Assembly: GCF_003143555.1 (NCBI RefSeq)
Contig: NZ_CP029347.1
Location: forward strand, 2,108,001 to 2,172,000
DNA from: Saliniradius amylolyticus
GTDB lineage: Bacteria > Pseudomonadota > Gammaproteobacteria > Enterobacterales > Alteromonadaceae
Direction of reading: 5' to 3'
DNA length: 64,000 bases
Below are positions 18,056-25,771 of the stretch, in pieces. Position 1 is the stretch's first letter. Every line of letters begins with the position of its first letter. A model generated the notes under the pieces. The model did not search any database, had not been told where the DNA came from, and saw only the letters and a program-made list of their open reading frames with translations. Position numbers and translations under genes: made by a program.

Positions 18056-18706
18056 ATGACAGCGCAAGGGCAACAACTCAAAGATCGATTTCGTGGTTAT
18101 TTTCCAGTGGTCATCGATGTGGAAACGGCGGGGTTTAATCCCAAAACTGACGCCTTACTGGAAATTGCCGCCATTACCTTGAAGATGACCGAAGATGGCC
18201 GCCTGGAGCCAGATCAGACCCTGCATTATCATATCGAACCCTTTGAAGGCGCCAACCTGGAGCCAGCCGCGCTTGAGTTTAACGGTATTGATCCAAACTG
18301 TGCCTTGCGCGGTGCCGTAGACGAAACCGAGGCGATGAAAGCCATATGCAAAGCGGTACGCAAAGCCCAAAAATCCGCCGACTGCCAGCGCTCGGTCATC
18401 GTGGCCCACAACGCCTCCTTCGACCAGAGCTTTGTTAATGCCGCCATCGAACGCGGCGGTATCAAGCGCACACCGTTTCACCCTTTTGTGTCGTTCGACA
18501 CCACCAGTCTGGCCGCGCTCGCCTATGGGCAAACCGTGCTGGTTAAAGCCTGTCGGGCAGCCGGTATCGAATTTGACCAGTCCGAGGCCCACTCGGCGCT
18601 CTACGATACAGCGAAAACCGCGGAGCTGTTTTGCGGCATGGTCAATAAGTGGCAAAGCCTGGGGGGATGGCCACTTGCCAGCGAGGACGAACCGAACGCA
18701 TCTTGA
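18056..18706 (+). CDS. rnt: Ribonuclease T
   Basis: A DEDD-family 3'-5' exoribonuclease that trims tRNA and stable RNA 3' ends and turns over the CCA terminus. 216 residues, as in E. coli. Catalytic motifs: [12 protein letters not shown] (D, E), [12 protein letters not shown] (D) and [16 protein letters not shown] (H, D, DEDDh type). ATG start with AGGT upstream. It is transcribed alone and followed by an intrinsic terminator shared with the convergent peroxiredoxin gene. Confidence 0.95.
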   Translation: MTAQGQQLKDRFRGYFPVVIDVETAGFNPKTDALLEIAAITLKMTEDGRLEPDQTLHYHIEPFEGANLEPAALEFNGIDPNCALRGAVDETEAMKAICKAVRKAQKSADCQRSVIVAHNASFDQSFVNAAIERGGIKRTPFHPFVSFDTTSLAALAYGQTVLVKACRAAGIEFDQSEAHSALYDTAKTAELFCGMVNKWQSLGGWPLASEDEPNAS

Positions 18707-18727
18707 TTAACAGCCGATTCCTGAAAT

Positions 18728-18758
18728 AAAAAAGCCGCTCATGAAGAGCGGCTTTTTT
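18728..18758. terminator. Bidirectional terminator rnt / peroxiredoxin
   Basis: A-run, GCCGCTC (18734-18740), loop ATGAA, GAGCGGC (18746-18752), T6 (18753-18758). The A-run on one side and T-run on the other make it functional in both directions. Confidence 0.9.
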
Positions 18759-18775
18759 GTCCGTCCGGCTACTGC

Positions 18776-19381
18776 TTACAGCTTGTCAGCATTCTCAGAC
18801 AGGTATTTCTTCACGCCTTCTGGGTTTTCACCCATGCCAGCATCGCCTTCCTGCCAACCAGCAGGGCAAACTTCACCGTGCTCCTGATTGAACGCCAGTG
18901 CGTCAACCATACGCAGCATCTCATCAACGTTACGACCCAAAGGCAGATCGTTCACGACCTGGTGACGAACACTACCTTCTTCGTCGATCAGGAAGGAACC
19001 ACGCAGAGCAACGCCCGCTTCTGGGTGCTCAACGTCGTAGGCTTTACAGATGTCGTGCTTGATATCAGCAACCAGAGGGTATTTCACCGCACCGATACCG
19101 CCTTCGTTCACAGGGGTGTTACGCCACGCATTGTGAGTGAAGTGAGAGTCGATAGACACACCGATCACCTCAACACCACGCTTAGTGAACTCTTCAACAC
19201 GCTTATCAAAAGCGATCAGCTCTGAAGGACAAACAAAGGTGAAATCCAGCGGGTAGAAAAAGATAACCGCTTTTTTGCCTTTGATGTGGCTTTGCAGATT
19301 GAATTCATCAACGATCTCACCGTTGCCCAGTACTGCTGGAGCGGTAAAGTCGGGGGCTTGACGACCTACTAATACACTCAT
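18776..19381 (-). CDS. Typical 2-Cys peroxiredoxin (AhpC/TSA, Prx1 subfamily)
   Basis: A thiol peroxidase reducing H2O2, organic peroxides and peroxynitrite, using thioredoxin or AhpF as electron donor. 201 residues. The peroxidatic cysteine is in PLDFTFVCPSEL (about C52) and the resolving cysteine is in GEVCPAGW (about C173). GGIG in the middle and a YL near the C-terminus resemble the GGLG/YF pair of inactivation-sensitive Prx1 enzymes. ATG start with GGAGAAG five bases upstream. An ahpF gene is not adjacent, so thioredoxin is the likelier donor. It is divergent from bfd. Confidence 0.93.
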   Translation of the reverse strand: MSVLVGRQAPDFTAPAVLGNGEIVDEFNLQSHIKGKKAVIFFYPLDFTFVCPSELIAFDKRVEEFTKRGVEVIGVSIDSHFTHNAWRNTPVNEGGIGAVKYPLVADIKHDICKAYDVEHPEAGVALRGSFLIDEEGSVRHQVVNDLPLGRNVDEMLRMVDALAFNQEHGEVCPAGWQEGDAGMGENPEGVKKYLSENADKL

Positions 19382-19602
19382 TGTCTTCTCCGTTTCTTGT
19401 GAGTTTATGGGGCAACCCGAAGGCCGCCCTTAGATGAAACTGTTCAGTCTGGACTAAATTGGGGTCTGGTAAGAAAAAACCAAGTCCCGAACCAGAAACT
19501 TCGTCAGAAAATCTTTGATGACAGACGAGCACTTATCTTAGGTCAGGCCGTTTTGAAGATCTATACAGGTTGGCAATGGTCATTAAAACATCAAATTAGC
19601 GC

Positions 19603-19638
19603 TTGCATGCAAAACAAATAACAACTATTATCATTTGC
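19603..19638 (+). promoter_or_regulatory. bfd promoter with overlapping Fur-box-like site
   Basis: TTGCAT (19603-19608), 17-base spacer, TATTAT (19626-19631) is a good sigma-70 promoter. AACAACTATTATCATTTGC (19620-19638), read on the minus strand, agrees with the 19-base Fur consensus GATAATGATAATCATTATC at 13 positions including the core AATGATAAT. It covers the -10, as expected for iron repression of bfd. Confidence 0.65.
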
Positions 19639-19661
19639 GTCGTTGTTTGGAGAAGTCTGTC

Positions 19662-19856
19662 ATGTTTGTCTGCTTGTGTAATGGCATAACCGAAAAGCAA
19701 ATTGCCAATGTGGTACGTGAAGAAGGCATTGGCAACATGCGTGAGCTGCGCCTGAGTATGGGGGTTGGCAGCCAGTGCGGTAAATGTGTACAGGCAGCTC
19801 AGGAAGTGATCGACGCTACCATTGTGGATGAGTCACTGTTTAAAGAAGTCGTGTAA
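19662..19856 (+). CDS. bfd: Bacterioferritin-associated ferredoxin
   Basis: A 64-residue [2Fe-2S] protein that passes electrons to bacterioferritin to release stored iron under iron starvation. The four ligands are C4, C6, C39 and C42 (MFVCLCNG and GSQCGKCV), the Bfd/Fer2_BFD spacing. ATG at 19662 is preceded by TTTGGAGAAG; a longer in-frame start is not needed. A Fur-type promoter lies upstream and an intrinsic terminator follows, so it is a single-gene transcript. No bfr gene is in this window. Confidence 0.95.
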   Translation: MFVCLCNGITEKQIANVVREEGIGNMRELRLSMGVGSQCGKCVQAAQEVIDATIVDESLFKEVV

Positions 19857-19884
19857 TCCCCGCCTCAGCGAGCAGAGAACATAA

Positions 19885-19908
19885 AAAAAGGGCCGTTGGC
19901 CCTTTTTT
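19885..19908. terminator. Terminator bfd / grxD
   Basis: GGGCC (19890-19894), loop GTT, GGCCC (19898-19902), T6, preceded by an A-run. It works for plus-strand bfd and, through the A-run, for minus-strand grxD. Confidence 0.85.
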
Positions 19909-19923
19909 GCGTTTGACGCGTTA

Positions 19924-20265
19924 TCACTCGCCTTGCTCGGCGTCTTTAGCACGCTCGGCCGCTTCTTTGACCAACGGCTGTAATTCACCCTGCTGGTACA
20001 TTTCCAGGATAATATCGCATCCACCAACCAGTTCACCTTCAACCCACAACTGAGGGAATGTCGGCCAGTCGGCGTATTTGGGCAGTTCAGCACGGATATC
20101 CGGATTTTGCAGAATATCGACAAAGGCAAACTGCTCACCACAGGACATCAGTGCCTGTGCTGCCTGTGCAGAAAAGCCGCAGCTTGGCAGCTTGGGCGAG
20201 CCCTTCATATAAATGAGGATAGGATTTTCAGCGATCTGCTGTTTGATTTTCTCTACTGTTTCCAC
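19924..20265 (-). CDS. grxD: Monothiol glutaredoxin (Grx4)
   Basis: A CGFS-type glutaredoxin that binds and transfers [2Fe-2S] clusters with glutathione and BolA partners. 113 residues (E. coli GrxD 115). The signature KGSPKLPSCGFSAQAAQ and DWPTFPQLWVEGELVGGCDI are nearly identical to the family. The GTG at 20263-20265 (VETVEKIKQQIAENP) aligns with the E. coli start and has AGAGG nine bases upstream; a longer reading frame adds a non-homologous extension and is rejected. Divergent from sodB. Confidence 0.93.
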   Translation of the reverse strand: METVEKIKQQIAENPILIYMKGSPKLPSCGFSAQAAQALMSCGEQFAFVDILQNPDIRAELPKYADWPTFPQLWVEGELVGGCDIILEMYQQGELQPLVKEAAERAKDAEQGE

Positions 20266-20517
20266 GACTCGGAACCTCTTACTAACGTAAAACCACGATG
20301 TGGCGGCCATTGTAACTTTTTTCAATGCCACACCCCAGCTTTACAACCAATTACAGTCTACACTCAGAGCAACTTACTGACTGTGGGCTTGTTTTCTTAT
20401 CGACAAGCCCCATATTGTTGTTAGACTAATAAGTAAATAAAAGACTTTATAAAACCTTGCGCTTGTCTGAGCGTAGGGATAGTTTCATTCATTAACTGTA
20501 CATGGAGAACGACGATT
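20266..20517. other. Divergent intergenic region grxD / sodB
   Basis: About 250 bases between grxD and sodB hold both promoters. A TTTATAAAA block at 20446-20454 is a candidate -10 element for sodB, but I could not pair it with a good -35 box. No Fur or OxyR site stands out. The sodB start has GGAG (20503-20506) upstream of its ATG. Confidence 0.3.
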
Positions 20518-21099
20518 ATGGCATTTGAACTACCCGCTCTGCCTTATGAAAAAAACGCCCTTGAGCCGCACATCTCAGCCGAGACACTGGAATTCCATTA
20601 CGGCAAACACCACAACACCTATGTCACTAAGCTGAATGGCCTGGTTGAAGGCACTGACATGGAAAACAAGAGCCTGGAAGAGATCATCAAATCATCAGAA
20701 GGCGGTGTATTTAACAACGCAGCCCAGGTTTGGAACCACACTTTCTACTGGCACAGCATGAGCCCGAACGGTGGCGGCGAGCCAAGTGGTGCGGTCGCCG
20801 AGGCCATCAACAGCAAGTGGGGCTCTTTCGCTGACTTTAAAGAAGCTTTCAATGACAAAGCCGCCAACAACTTTGGTTCTGGCTGGACTTGGCTGGTGAA
20901 AAAAGCTGACGGCTCTCTGGATATTGTTAATACCAGCAATGCCGGCACGCCCATTACTGATCCAAACCTGACGCCTCTGCTGACCGTGGATGTGTGGGAG
21001 CATGCCTACTACATCGATTATCGCAATGCGCGTCCTAAGTACCTGGAAGGTTTCTGGAACCTGGTCAACTGGGATTTCGCCAACGAGAACATGGCTTAA
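20518..21099 (+). CDS. sodB: Iron superoxide dismutase
   Basis: A cytosolic Fe-dependent superoxide dismutase of 193 residues. Metal ligands are in [13 protein letters not shown] (His), VWNHTFYW (His), and [17 protein letters not shown] (Asp, His). The [14 protein letters not shown] segment, with glutamine ahead of VWNH, favours Fe over Mn. It sits in a cluster of oxidative-stress genes (peroxiredoxin, glutaredoxin, Bfd). A strong intrinsic terminator follows. Confidence 0.96.
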   Translation: MAFELPALPYEKNALEPHISAETLEFHYGKHHNTYVTKLNGLVEGTDMENKSLEEIIKSSEGGVFNNAAQVWNHTFYWHSMSPNGGGEPSGAVAEAINSKWGSFADFKEAFNDKAANNFGSGWTWLVKKADGSLDIVNTSNAGTPITDPNLTPLLTVDVWEHAYYIDYRNARPKYLEGFWNLVNWDFANENMA

Positions 21100-21155
21100 T
21101 AATCCAGGCTAATACACCTAGACGACGTTACAAAGCGTCAGTCAGGTCAATCATT

Positions 21156-21190
21156 AAACGGGCTGTAGCATTAACTACAGCCCGTTTTTA
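21156..21190 (+). terminator. sodB terminator
   Basis: AAACGGGCTGTAG (21156-21168), loop CATTAA, CTACAGCCCGTTT (21175-21187), then TTA. A 13-bp stem with a U-rich end just downstream of sodB. Confidence 0.85.
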
Positions 21191-21250
21191 TATTGATAAA
21201 GCGGCTCTGCCACTAGCTCACCAGTATTGTGACAGGTATCAGTCAGACAT

Positions 21251-21279
21251 AAAAAACGGAGCCCGTTGGCTCCGCTTTT
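21251..21279 (-). terminator. fadR terminator
   Basis: CGGAGCC (21257-21263), loop CGTT, GGCTCCG (21268-21274). The six A preceding it on the plus strand (21251-21256) give a U6 tail on the minus strand, downstream of fadR. It may also terminate plus-strand readthrough (CTTTT). Confidence 0.8.
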
Positions 21280-21303
21280 AACAATGAGAGGTAAAGGCCT
21301 CAC

Positions 21304-22014
21304 TTATTCGACGAGGTCGCCTGGCATATCGCCGCGAATTTTATTCCAGATGCGCCCACTCTTTATGCCGTAATCTTTTACCAGTGCGGGCACTCGCTCG
21401 AAATCTCCATCCTTAGCAGCCGCCATCAATTTAGCGTAATAATCTCGCGCCAGTTCGCGGGAGGGCTCGTGGGTAAAATAGTAGCTGCCAATACGCTTAT
21501 ACAAGCCCTTGAAGCCGTTCATCATCAGCACATAAACACGATTGTCCGAGGCCATGGCCAGTTCGTGATTGATCCAATAGTCAAATTCGGCAAAGGCTTC
21601 ACCGGTGTCTTCCACTGAATCGAAATCACTCAACAGTTTCACCACCTTTTCAGGGGCCTGTTTGATAGCGCCGCGAATAAAGATGGCACTGAAGCTGGTT
21701 CGCGCCGCCAGCAGATTATCCACCAGGTCGGGAATGCCTTCCTCGTCCAGGCTGGCGAGCGTTTCCAAAATGTTCAGCCCACAGGTTTCCCAAAAGTTAT
21801 TCACTTTGGTCGGCTTGCCGTGCTGAATAGTCAGCCAGCCATCACGGGCCAGACGCTGTAACACCTCGCGTAACGTCGTTCGGGTCACACCGATAAGCTC
21901 CGACAACTCCCGCTCGGCAGGTAAGATAGTCCCGGGAGGAAAACGTCCGCTCCAAATCGACTCAACAATATATTCTTCGGCGAAGCTGGCCGGGCTCTGG
22001 GCTTTATAAATCAT
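21304..22014 (-). CDS. fadR: Fatty acid metabolism regulator FadR
   Basis: A GntR-family regulator that represses beta-oxidation genes and activates unsaturated fatty-acid synthesis, releasing DNA on long-chain acyl-CoA binding. 236 residues. The N-terminal winged helix is almost identical to E. coli FadR ([53 protein letters not shown]). The C-terminal all-helical acyl-CoA domain is more divergent but keeps [14 protein letters not shown] start. It lies downstream of the sdhE-ygfX-maoC genes on the same strand but behind a 134-base gap with its own palindrome. Confidence 0.95.
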   Translation of the reverse strand: MIYKAQSPASFAEEYIVESIWSGRFPPGTILPAERELSELIGVTRTTLREVLQRLARDGWLTIQHGKPTKVNNFWETCGLNILETLASLDEEGIPDLVDNLLAARTSFSAIFIRGAIKQAPEKVVKLLSDFDSVEDTGEAFAEFDYWINHELAMASDNRVYVLMMNGFKGLYKRIGSYYFTHEPSRELARDYYAKLMAAAKDGDFERVPALVKDYGIKSGRIWNKIRGDMPGDLVE

Positions 22015-22048
22015 TGAAAACCTGCTGTGTCTGCTATTGTTCTTATTG

Positions 22049-22070
22049 TCTGGTAACTGATTGTACCAGA
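22049..22070. promoter_or_regulatory. Perfect palindrome upstream of fadR
   Basis: TCTGGTA (22049-22055), 8-base spacer, TACCAGA (22064-22070), 35 bases upstream of the fadR ATG. The TGGT...ACCA arms recall GntR/FadR operators, but the spacing (10 bases between TGGT and ACCA) is larger than the 3 expected for a standard FadR site. A possible operator or autoregulatory site. Confidence 0.35.
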
Positions 22071-22148
22071 TGCTTGAGGGGATGAAACCAAACCTTAGGT
22101 TTGTTAAAACACTTTATTGCCATAACACATACCCTAGTATCTTAGAAG

Positions 22149-23030
22149 CTATCTCCTCAGCGCCTGCCAATCCCCGTTCAATAATACTTTGTGGCCACTC
22201 TCTGCGCGTAGCTCGAAACGCCCTTGATTTACCGAGGCTTCCTCTCCGTTCAGATACAGTTCGGCGTCCCCGGGTAACACCAAGGGGCGCTTGAAGGTCA
22301 CCGAGGAACTAAAGTCAGTGTCAATGTACCCATGTTCAGTCAAGGCAGATAGGATTCTGGCATAACTCCACATACCGTGAATAATAGGCTGTGGGAAACC
22401 GAACATGGATGATGTTAATGGGTGCAAATGAATGGGATTGTAGTCGCCGCTGACCGAGGCGTAGCGCCGCCCCAGATCCGCTTCCAGTGACCAGCACTCC
22501 AAAGCTTGAACTTCTGGCGGCTCGGGAGCCTGGCGCTGCCGCTGTCCAGCTTGGACCTTCACCGTGGGGGCGAGTGAAGTCGCCACCGACTCCCACACCA
22601 GTTTTTTATGATGGCGAGCCTGGGTAAGAATTTCAAACTGCCAGCCCATACGGTGCTTTTTCAACGCATCCAGAGAACAGCTCAGCTCCAGCGCCATATT
22701 CTCCCGGACTGGCTGATACTGCTGGATGCGGTTCTTCATATGCATCAGCCCCATCACCGCAAAGGGACAGCACTTATCGGTCAGCAAACTCAGTTGCAAC
22801 GGGAGGGCCCTTACCTGAAGCCAGCAGGGGTGAATGCCTTCTCCCTGCCACCCCACCAGCCGATGATAGGCCTTTAATTTAGCAGTGATCGGGCGCATGG
22901 TCAGCGCCAGTCGATGCTGTGGCAATGCCGGTTCCGACATCGCCCGAGAGCGTTTAGCTACGGCTTTAACAAACAGTGGCAACAACGCCGGTGGCTGACG
23001 TAATTCCCTGATCCCATTATTCATATTCAT
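22149..23030 (-). CDS. MaoC-like hot-dog acyl dehydratase
   Basis: A 293-residue protein with a C-terminal MaoC/R-hydratase hot-dog domain. RRYASVSGDYNPIHLHPL (about residues 190-207) contains the catalytic Asp and His of the hydratase 2 motif, and the downstream FPQPIIHGMWSYARILSAL matches the family helix. The N-terminal half (about 1-170) is probably a degenerate second hot dog, as in longer MaoC proteins. Likely substrates are enoyl- or 3-hydroxyacyl-CoA/ACP. ATG start with AAGGA upstream. It overlaps ygfX by 14 bases and precedes fadR, suggesting a lipid-related role. Confidence 0.8.
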   Translation of the reverse strand: MNMNNGIRELRQPPALLPLFVKAVAKRSRAMSEPALPQHRLALTMRPITAKLKAYHRLVGWQGEGIHPCWLQVRALPLQLSLLTDKCCPFAVMGLMHMKNRIQQYQPVRENMALELSCSLDALKKHRMGWQFEILTQARHHKKLVWESVATSLAPTVKVQAGQRQRQAPEPPEVQALECWSLEADLGRRYASVSGDYNPIHLHPLTSSMFGFPQPIIHGMWSYARILSALTEHGYIDTDFSSSVTFKRPLVLPGDAELYLNGEEASVNQGRFELRAESGHKVLLNGDWQALRR

Positions 23031-23460
23031 ATTCCTTGCTCTGAATACGGCGTACCTGTCGACATATCCGACGAAAGTCCGCCTCGCTCAGACTGTCTTT
23101 ATACAACGTCAGCCAGCGACGCCGGGATGTCCCCGGGTTGCGTAATGTAAGCCAGATAATTCCCAGCATAACCCGGGAATCACTGGTGATTTGCCAGCCA
23201 GCTTGCCCTTCTGTTACTGCCTCTGGCCACTGAATCTGCCCCTTTTCATCCAACCAGAGCCGTTGCGTCTTCTCTCCGCGGGGGTAAATACACCAGCCTG
23301 CCGCTAACAGAAACAGGCTAACCCCCAACTGAGCCCATGCTTGCCCTGTGAAGATGTAGGGTTGCCAAAGCCACACGCTACCTATCAGTGTGGCGAACAG
23401 AAGTATGACAAGTCGTCCGGGCCAAGCCGAAGGACGAATATGCAGACTATGCTTTGACAC
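23017..23460 (-). CDS. ygfX: YgfX (CptA-like) membrane protein
   Basis: A small inner-membrane protein with two adjacent hydrophobic spans (about residues 15-50: LVILLFATLIGSVWL; LGVSLFLLAAGWCIYP) and a soluble C-terminal half ending in a charged tail. Identification rests mainly on its position directly after sdhE, as in the conserved ygfX-sdhE pair; its sequence is weakly conserved. In E. coli this pair was described as toxin CptA and antitoxin CptB, though SdhE is now known as a flavinylation factor. The GTG at 23458-23460 is chosen because it overlaps the sdhE end by 14 bases; longer frames run through sdhE. Confidence 0.75.
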   Translation of the reverse strand: MSKHSLHIRPSAWPGRLVILLFATLIGSVWLWQPYIFTGQAWAQLGVSLFLLAAGWCIYPRGEKTQRLWLDEKGQIQWPEAVTEGQAGWQITSDSRVMLGIIWLTLRNPGTSRRRWLTLYKDSLSEADFRRICRQVRRIQSKEYEYE

Positions 23461-23698
23461 GCTTAACGATGGTGTCCACCATGGCGGCCAGATCTCTGTC
23501 TTCACAGGCTTTGTGGCCCATTACCCACGCAAAAAGGTCAGGATCATCGCAGGTAAGCAAACGTTCAAACGTGAGCTTATCGGCATCGCTGAGGTCATGA
23601 AACACTTCCTCATAGAAGGGCAATAACAAAACATCCAGCTCCAGCATGCCGCGACGGCAAGCCCAGCGAACCCGATTAGTGCGTTGTTTGTCAAACAT
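23447..23698 (-). CDS. sdhE: FAD assembly factor SdhE
   Basis: An 83-residue protein that promotes covalent FAD attachment to succinate dehydrogenase and fumarate reductase flavoproteins. The RVRWACRRGMLELD segment contains the essential R-G-x-x-E motif, and LTCDDPDLFAWVMGH is the second conserved block. ATG at 23696-23698 is preferred over a TTG six bases upstream. First gene of a minus-strand group with ygfX and the maoC-like gene, and divergent from ygfZ, the same neighbourhood as in enterobacteria. Confidence 0.93.
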   Translation of the reverse strand: MFDKQRTNRVRWACRRGMLELDVLLLPFYEEVFHDLSDADKLTFERLLTCDDPDLFAWVMGHKACEDRDLAAMVDTIVKRVKA

Positions 23699-23844
23699 CT
23701 TCAAGAAACCTATTGGCGAATTTTACTGCCGCTAATCTTACCAGTAATGCCAAGGATGTAATACCAATCCGCACAGCCGGGGATTGGACTTACGACCATC
23801 CATCCCCATAATAACCCGCAACACTTCAATACAAGATATCGCCG

Positions 23845-24813
23845 ATGACTCAGTCTTTACCCTCAACACTCACAGAGCTCCCTGAGAACCTGCTTTGTCC
23901 CCTACCCCAACTGGGGCTGATTTTTCTGCAAGGCGAAGAGCAGATTCAGTACCTGCAAGGGCAAATAACCAATGACGCCAATCAGATGAGTCATGACACC
24001 GCATTACTGGCCGCTCACTGTGACTTTAAGGGCAAGAGCTGGAGCCTGTTTCACGGTTTTCTATGGCAAGACCAAAGCGTGCTTGTGGGCCACCGCGGGG
24101 GACTGGCTGCGTCACTGCCAGAACTAAAGAAATATGGCGTGTTTTCTAAAGTGGATATTCGCGATACCAGCGACCAGTTCCGGCTTTATGGTGGCCATGG
24201 TCAAGAGCTGGAGCAATGGCTACAGCTGCAGTTTGGCTCCCTCCCCGAGAAGCACCTTGAAGTGAGTGCTTCAGAGCACGGTGCCATAATCCGGTTCGAT
24301 CAGCCCAGACCCCGCTACCTGTTAATGCTGACGCCACAACTGGCCGACACTCTGGAAACCGCACTGGCCGATTCTGTGGCTGACAGTGCCCTGTGGCAAG
24401 CGCTGGATATTCAGGCCGGGCTGCCTCAGGTTACTGACGCCACCAGCAACGAATTTGTGCCTCAAATGATGAATGTGCACGCTTTGGACGGCATTAACTT
24501 TAAGAAAGGCTGTTACATGGGCCAGGAAGTAGTGGCCCGCACCAAGTTTTTAGGCCGGAACAAACGCGCTGCTTTTATCCTCAAAGGAGAGGGGCGGCAT
24601 GAGCTTAACCCCGGTGATACGCTGGAGCTCCAACTGGGAGAAAACTGGCGTCGCGGTGGCACTGTGTTAAGCTGTGCGCCGCTAACAGCGGAGACTTGGT
24701 TATTGGCAGTACTGGCTAAGGACACTGAATCCGATGCCGTTTTGCGCAGTAAGGCCAACCCTGAACAACAATTCAGCGTACAGCCATTGCCATACAAACT
24801 CGACGATCAATAG
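23845..24813 (+). CDS. ygfZ: tRNA-modifying / Fe-S repair protein YgfZ
   Basis: A folate-binding protein of the GcvT-like COG0354 family that supports Fe-S enzymes such as MiaB. 322 residues (E. coli 326). The diagnostic motif KKGCYMGQEVVARTKFLG (about 218-235) includes the essential cysteine. The N-terminal IQYLQGQITNDANQM is the typical opening of the family. ATG at 23845. slyD follows after 9 bases on the same strand, so cotranscription is likely. Confidence 0.93.
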   Translation: MTQSLPSTLTELPENLLCPLPQLGLIFLQGEEQIQYLQGQITNDANQMSHDTALLAAHCDFKGKSWSLFHGFLWQDQSVLVGHRGGLAASLPELKKYGVFSKVDIRDTSDQFRLYGGHGQELEQWLQLQFGSLPEKHLEVSASEHGAIIRFDQPRPRYLLMLTPQLADTLETALADSVADSALWQALDIQAGLPQVTDATSNEFVPQMMNVHALDGINFKKGCYMGQEVVARTKFLGRNKRAAFILKGEGRHELNPGDTLELQLGENWRRGGTVLSCAPLTAETWLLAVLAKDTESDAVLRSKANPEQQFSVQPLPYKLDDQ

Positions 24814-24822
24814 AGACAATTT

Positions 24823-25308
24823 ATGAAGATTGAACCCAATACTGTAGTCACCATGCACTACACAGTGAGCACCGATGAGGGTGTGGAAATCGATTCCTCC
24901 AGAAACGCCGAGCCAATGACTTTCATCCATGGCCAGAACTTCCTTATTAAGGGCCTGGAAGAAGAGCTCGAAGGTAAGGCCGCCGGTGATACCTTCGAAA
25001 CCAAAGTCGAGCCTGAGAAAGCCTATGGCGAACGCCACGATCAACTGATGCAAGCCGTCCCAAAATCCATGTTTGAAGGCATGGATGTGGAAGTAGGTAT
25101 GCAATTTCGTGCGACCACTGATGCCGGTGATCAGTCTGTAACCGTGGTGGATGTGGCGGACGATGAAGTCGTCGTCGACGGCAATCACCCGCTGGCAGGC
25201 ATCACGCTTAACTTTGATGTGGAAGTGGTAGATGTGCGTGAAGCCACTGCCGAAGAGCTGGAGCACGGTCATGTGCACGGCGAAGGCGGCTGTGACCACG
25301 ATCACTAG
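24823..25308 (+). CDS. slyD: FKBP-type peptidyl-prolyl isomerase SlyD
   Basis: A cytosolic prolyl isomerase and chaperone of 161 residues that also binds Ni2+ for hydrogenase maturation in some bacteria. The FKBP core (VVTMHYTVSTDEGVEIDSS...LIKGLEEELEGKAAGD) encloses the inserted-flap domain (AVPKSMFEGMDVEVGMQF) typical of SlyD. The metal-binding tail is short (HGHVHGEGGCDHDH, five His and one Cys) compared with the long E. coli tail. ATG start. A perfect 10-bp inverted repeat follows the stop. Confidence 0.95.
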   Translation: MKIEPNTVVTMHYTVSTDEGVEIDSSRNAEPMTFIHGQNFLIKGLEEELEGKAAGDTFETKVEPEKAYGERHDQLMQAVPKSMFEGMDVEVGMQFRATTDAGDQSVTVVDVADDEVVVDGNHPLAGITLNFDVEVVDVREATAEELEHGHVHGEGGCDHDH

Positions 25309-25319
25309 CGCTGAATATG

Positions 25320-25352
25320 AGGCAGGCCCATGGATTGATTCAGGGCCTGCCT
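25320..25352. terminator. Hairpin downstream of slyD
   Basis: AGGCAGGCCC (25320-25329) and GGGCCTGCCT (25343-25352) are perfect 10-base inverted arms around a 13-base loop, 12 bases after slyD. No T-run follows (GGTTCC), so it is a weak terminator or a 3'-protecting hairpin. Confidence 0.5.
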
Positions 25353-25440
25353 GGTTCCAAATCATTGAAGAAAAATTGACCTGATGTGGGCATTCGGCTA
25401 GGGTAAAACGACGCTATCTCTATTAAAGGGTTAATATCAC

Positions 25441-25686
25441 ATGGATGCAGGGATGAAGTCATTAAACAAGGAAGATAAGAAATCCGATATCAAATCCGCG
25501 CTTATCATTCTGCCACTGGTTACTCTGGTGTTTGGCTTCGCAATGGGCCTGATTGCCGACTTTGGCCTTATCCGCGGGGAACTGCCTTTACCCCACACCC
25601 TTAAGCTTTTGCTGCCCTTAGCGTTGGTAGTCGCTTTTCTGCTTTATGTTATCTACCGTTATAGTCAGAAAATAGAACGGCTCTGA
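25441..25686 (+). CDS. Hypothetical small membrane protein
   Basis: An 81-residue protein with two predicted spans (about residues 19-45, SALIILPLVTLVFGFAMGLIAD, and 53-75, LKLLLPLALVVAFLLYVIY) and short charged ends (KEDKKSD; RYSQKIERL). No family recognised. The start may be ATG 25441 or ATG 25453; AAGGG is 10 bases before the first. It stands between slyD and the ABC exporter operon, separated from each by a gap. Reality as a gene is likely but not proven. Confidence 0.55.
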   Translation: MDAGMKSLNKEDKKSDIKSALIILPLVTLVFGFAMGLIADFGLIRGELPLPHTLKLLLPLALVVAFLLYVIYRYSQKIERL

Positions 25687-25771
25687 CTCTCCCCTCCAAT
25701 TGATACAGATCACTGCTGTGTACCGCCGAGTGTCTATTATTAGGTAATATCCCGCTTGGCTACGGTTACCT

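Noticed and set aside
22049-22070. Standard FadR operator
   Set aside because: Arms fit but TGGT and ACCA are 10 bases apart, not 3; kept only as an undefined palindrome.
23017-23698. CptAB toxin-antitoxin system
   Set aside because: The SdhE motif (RGxxE) and its conserved position argue for flavin assembly; the toxin-antitoxin reading is historical and not supported by anything extra here.
24700-25365. 221-codon minus-strand frame opposite ygfZ and slyD
   Set aside because: His/Phe-rich mirror of two real genes with no SD; not a gene.
25687-25771. Sigma-70 promoter for the ABC exporter operon (TTGATA ... TATTAT)
   Set aside because: The boxes are 29 bases apart, far outside the usual spacing.
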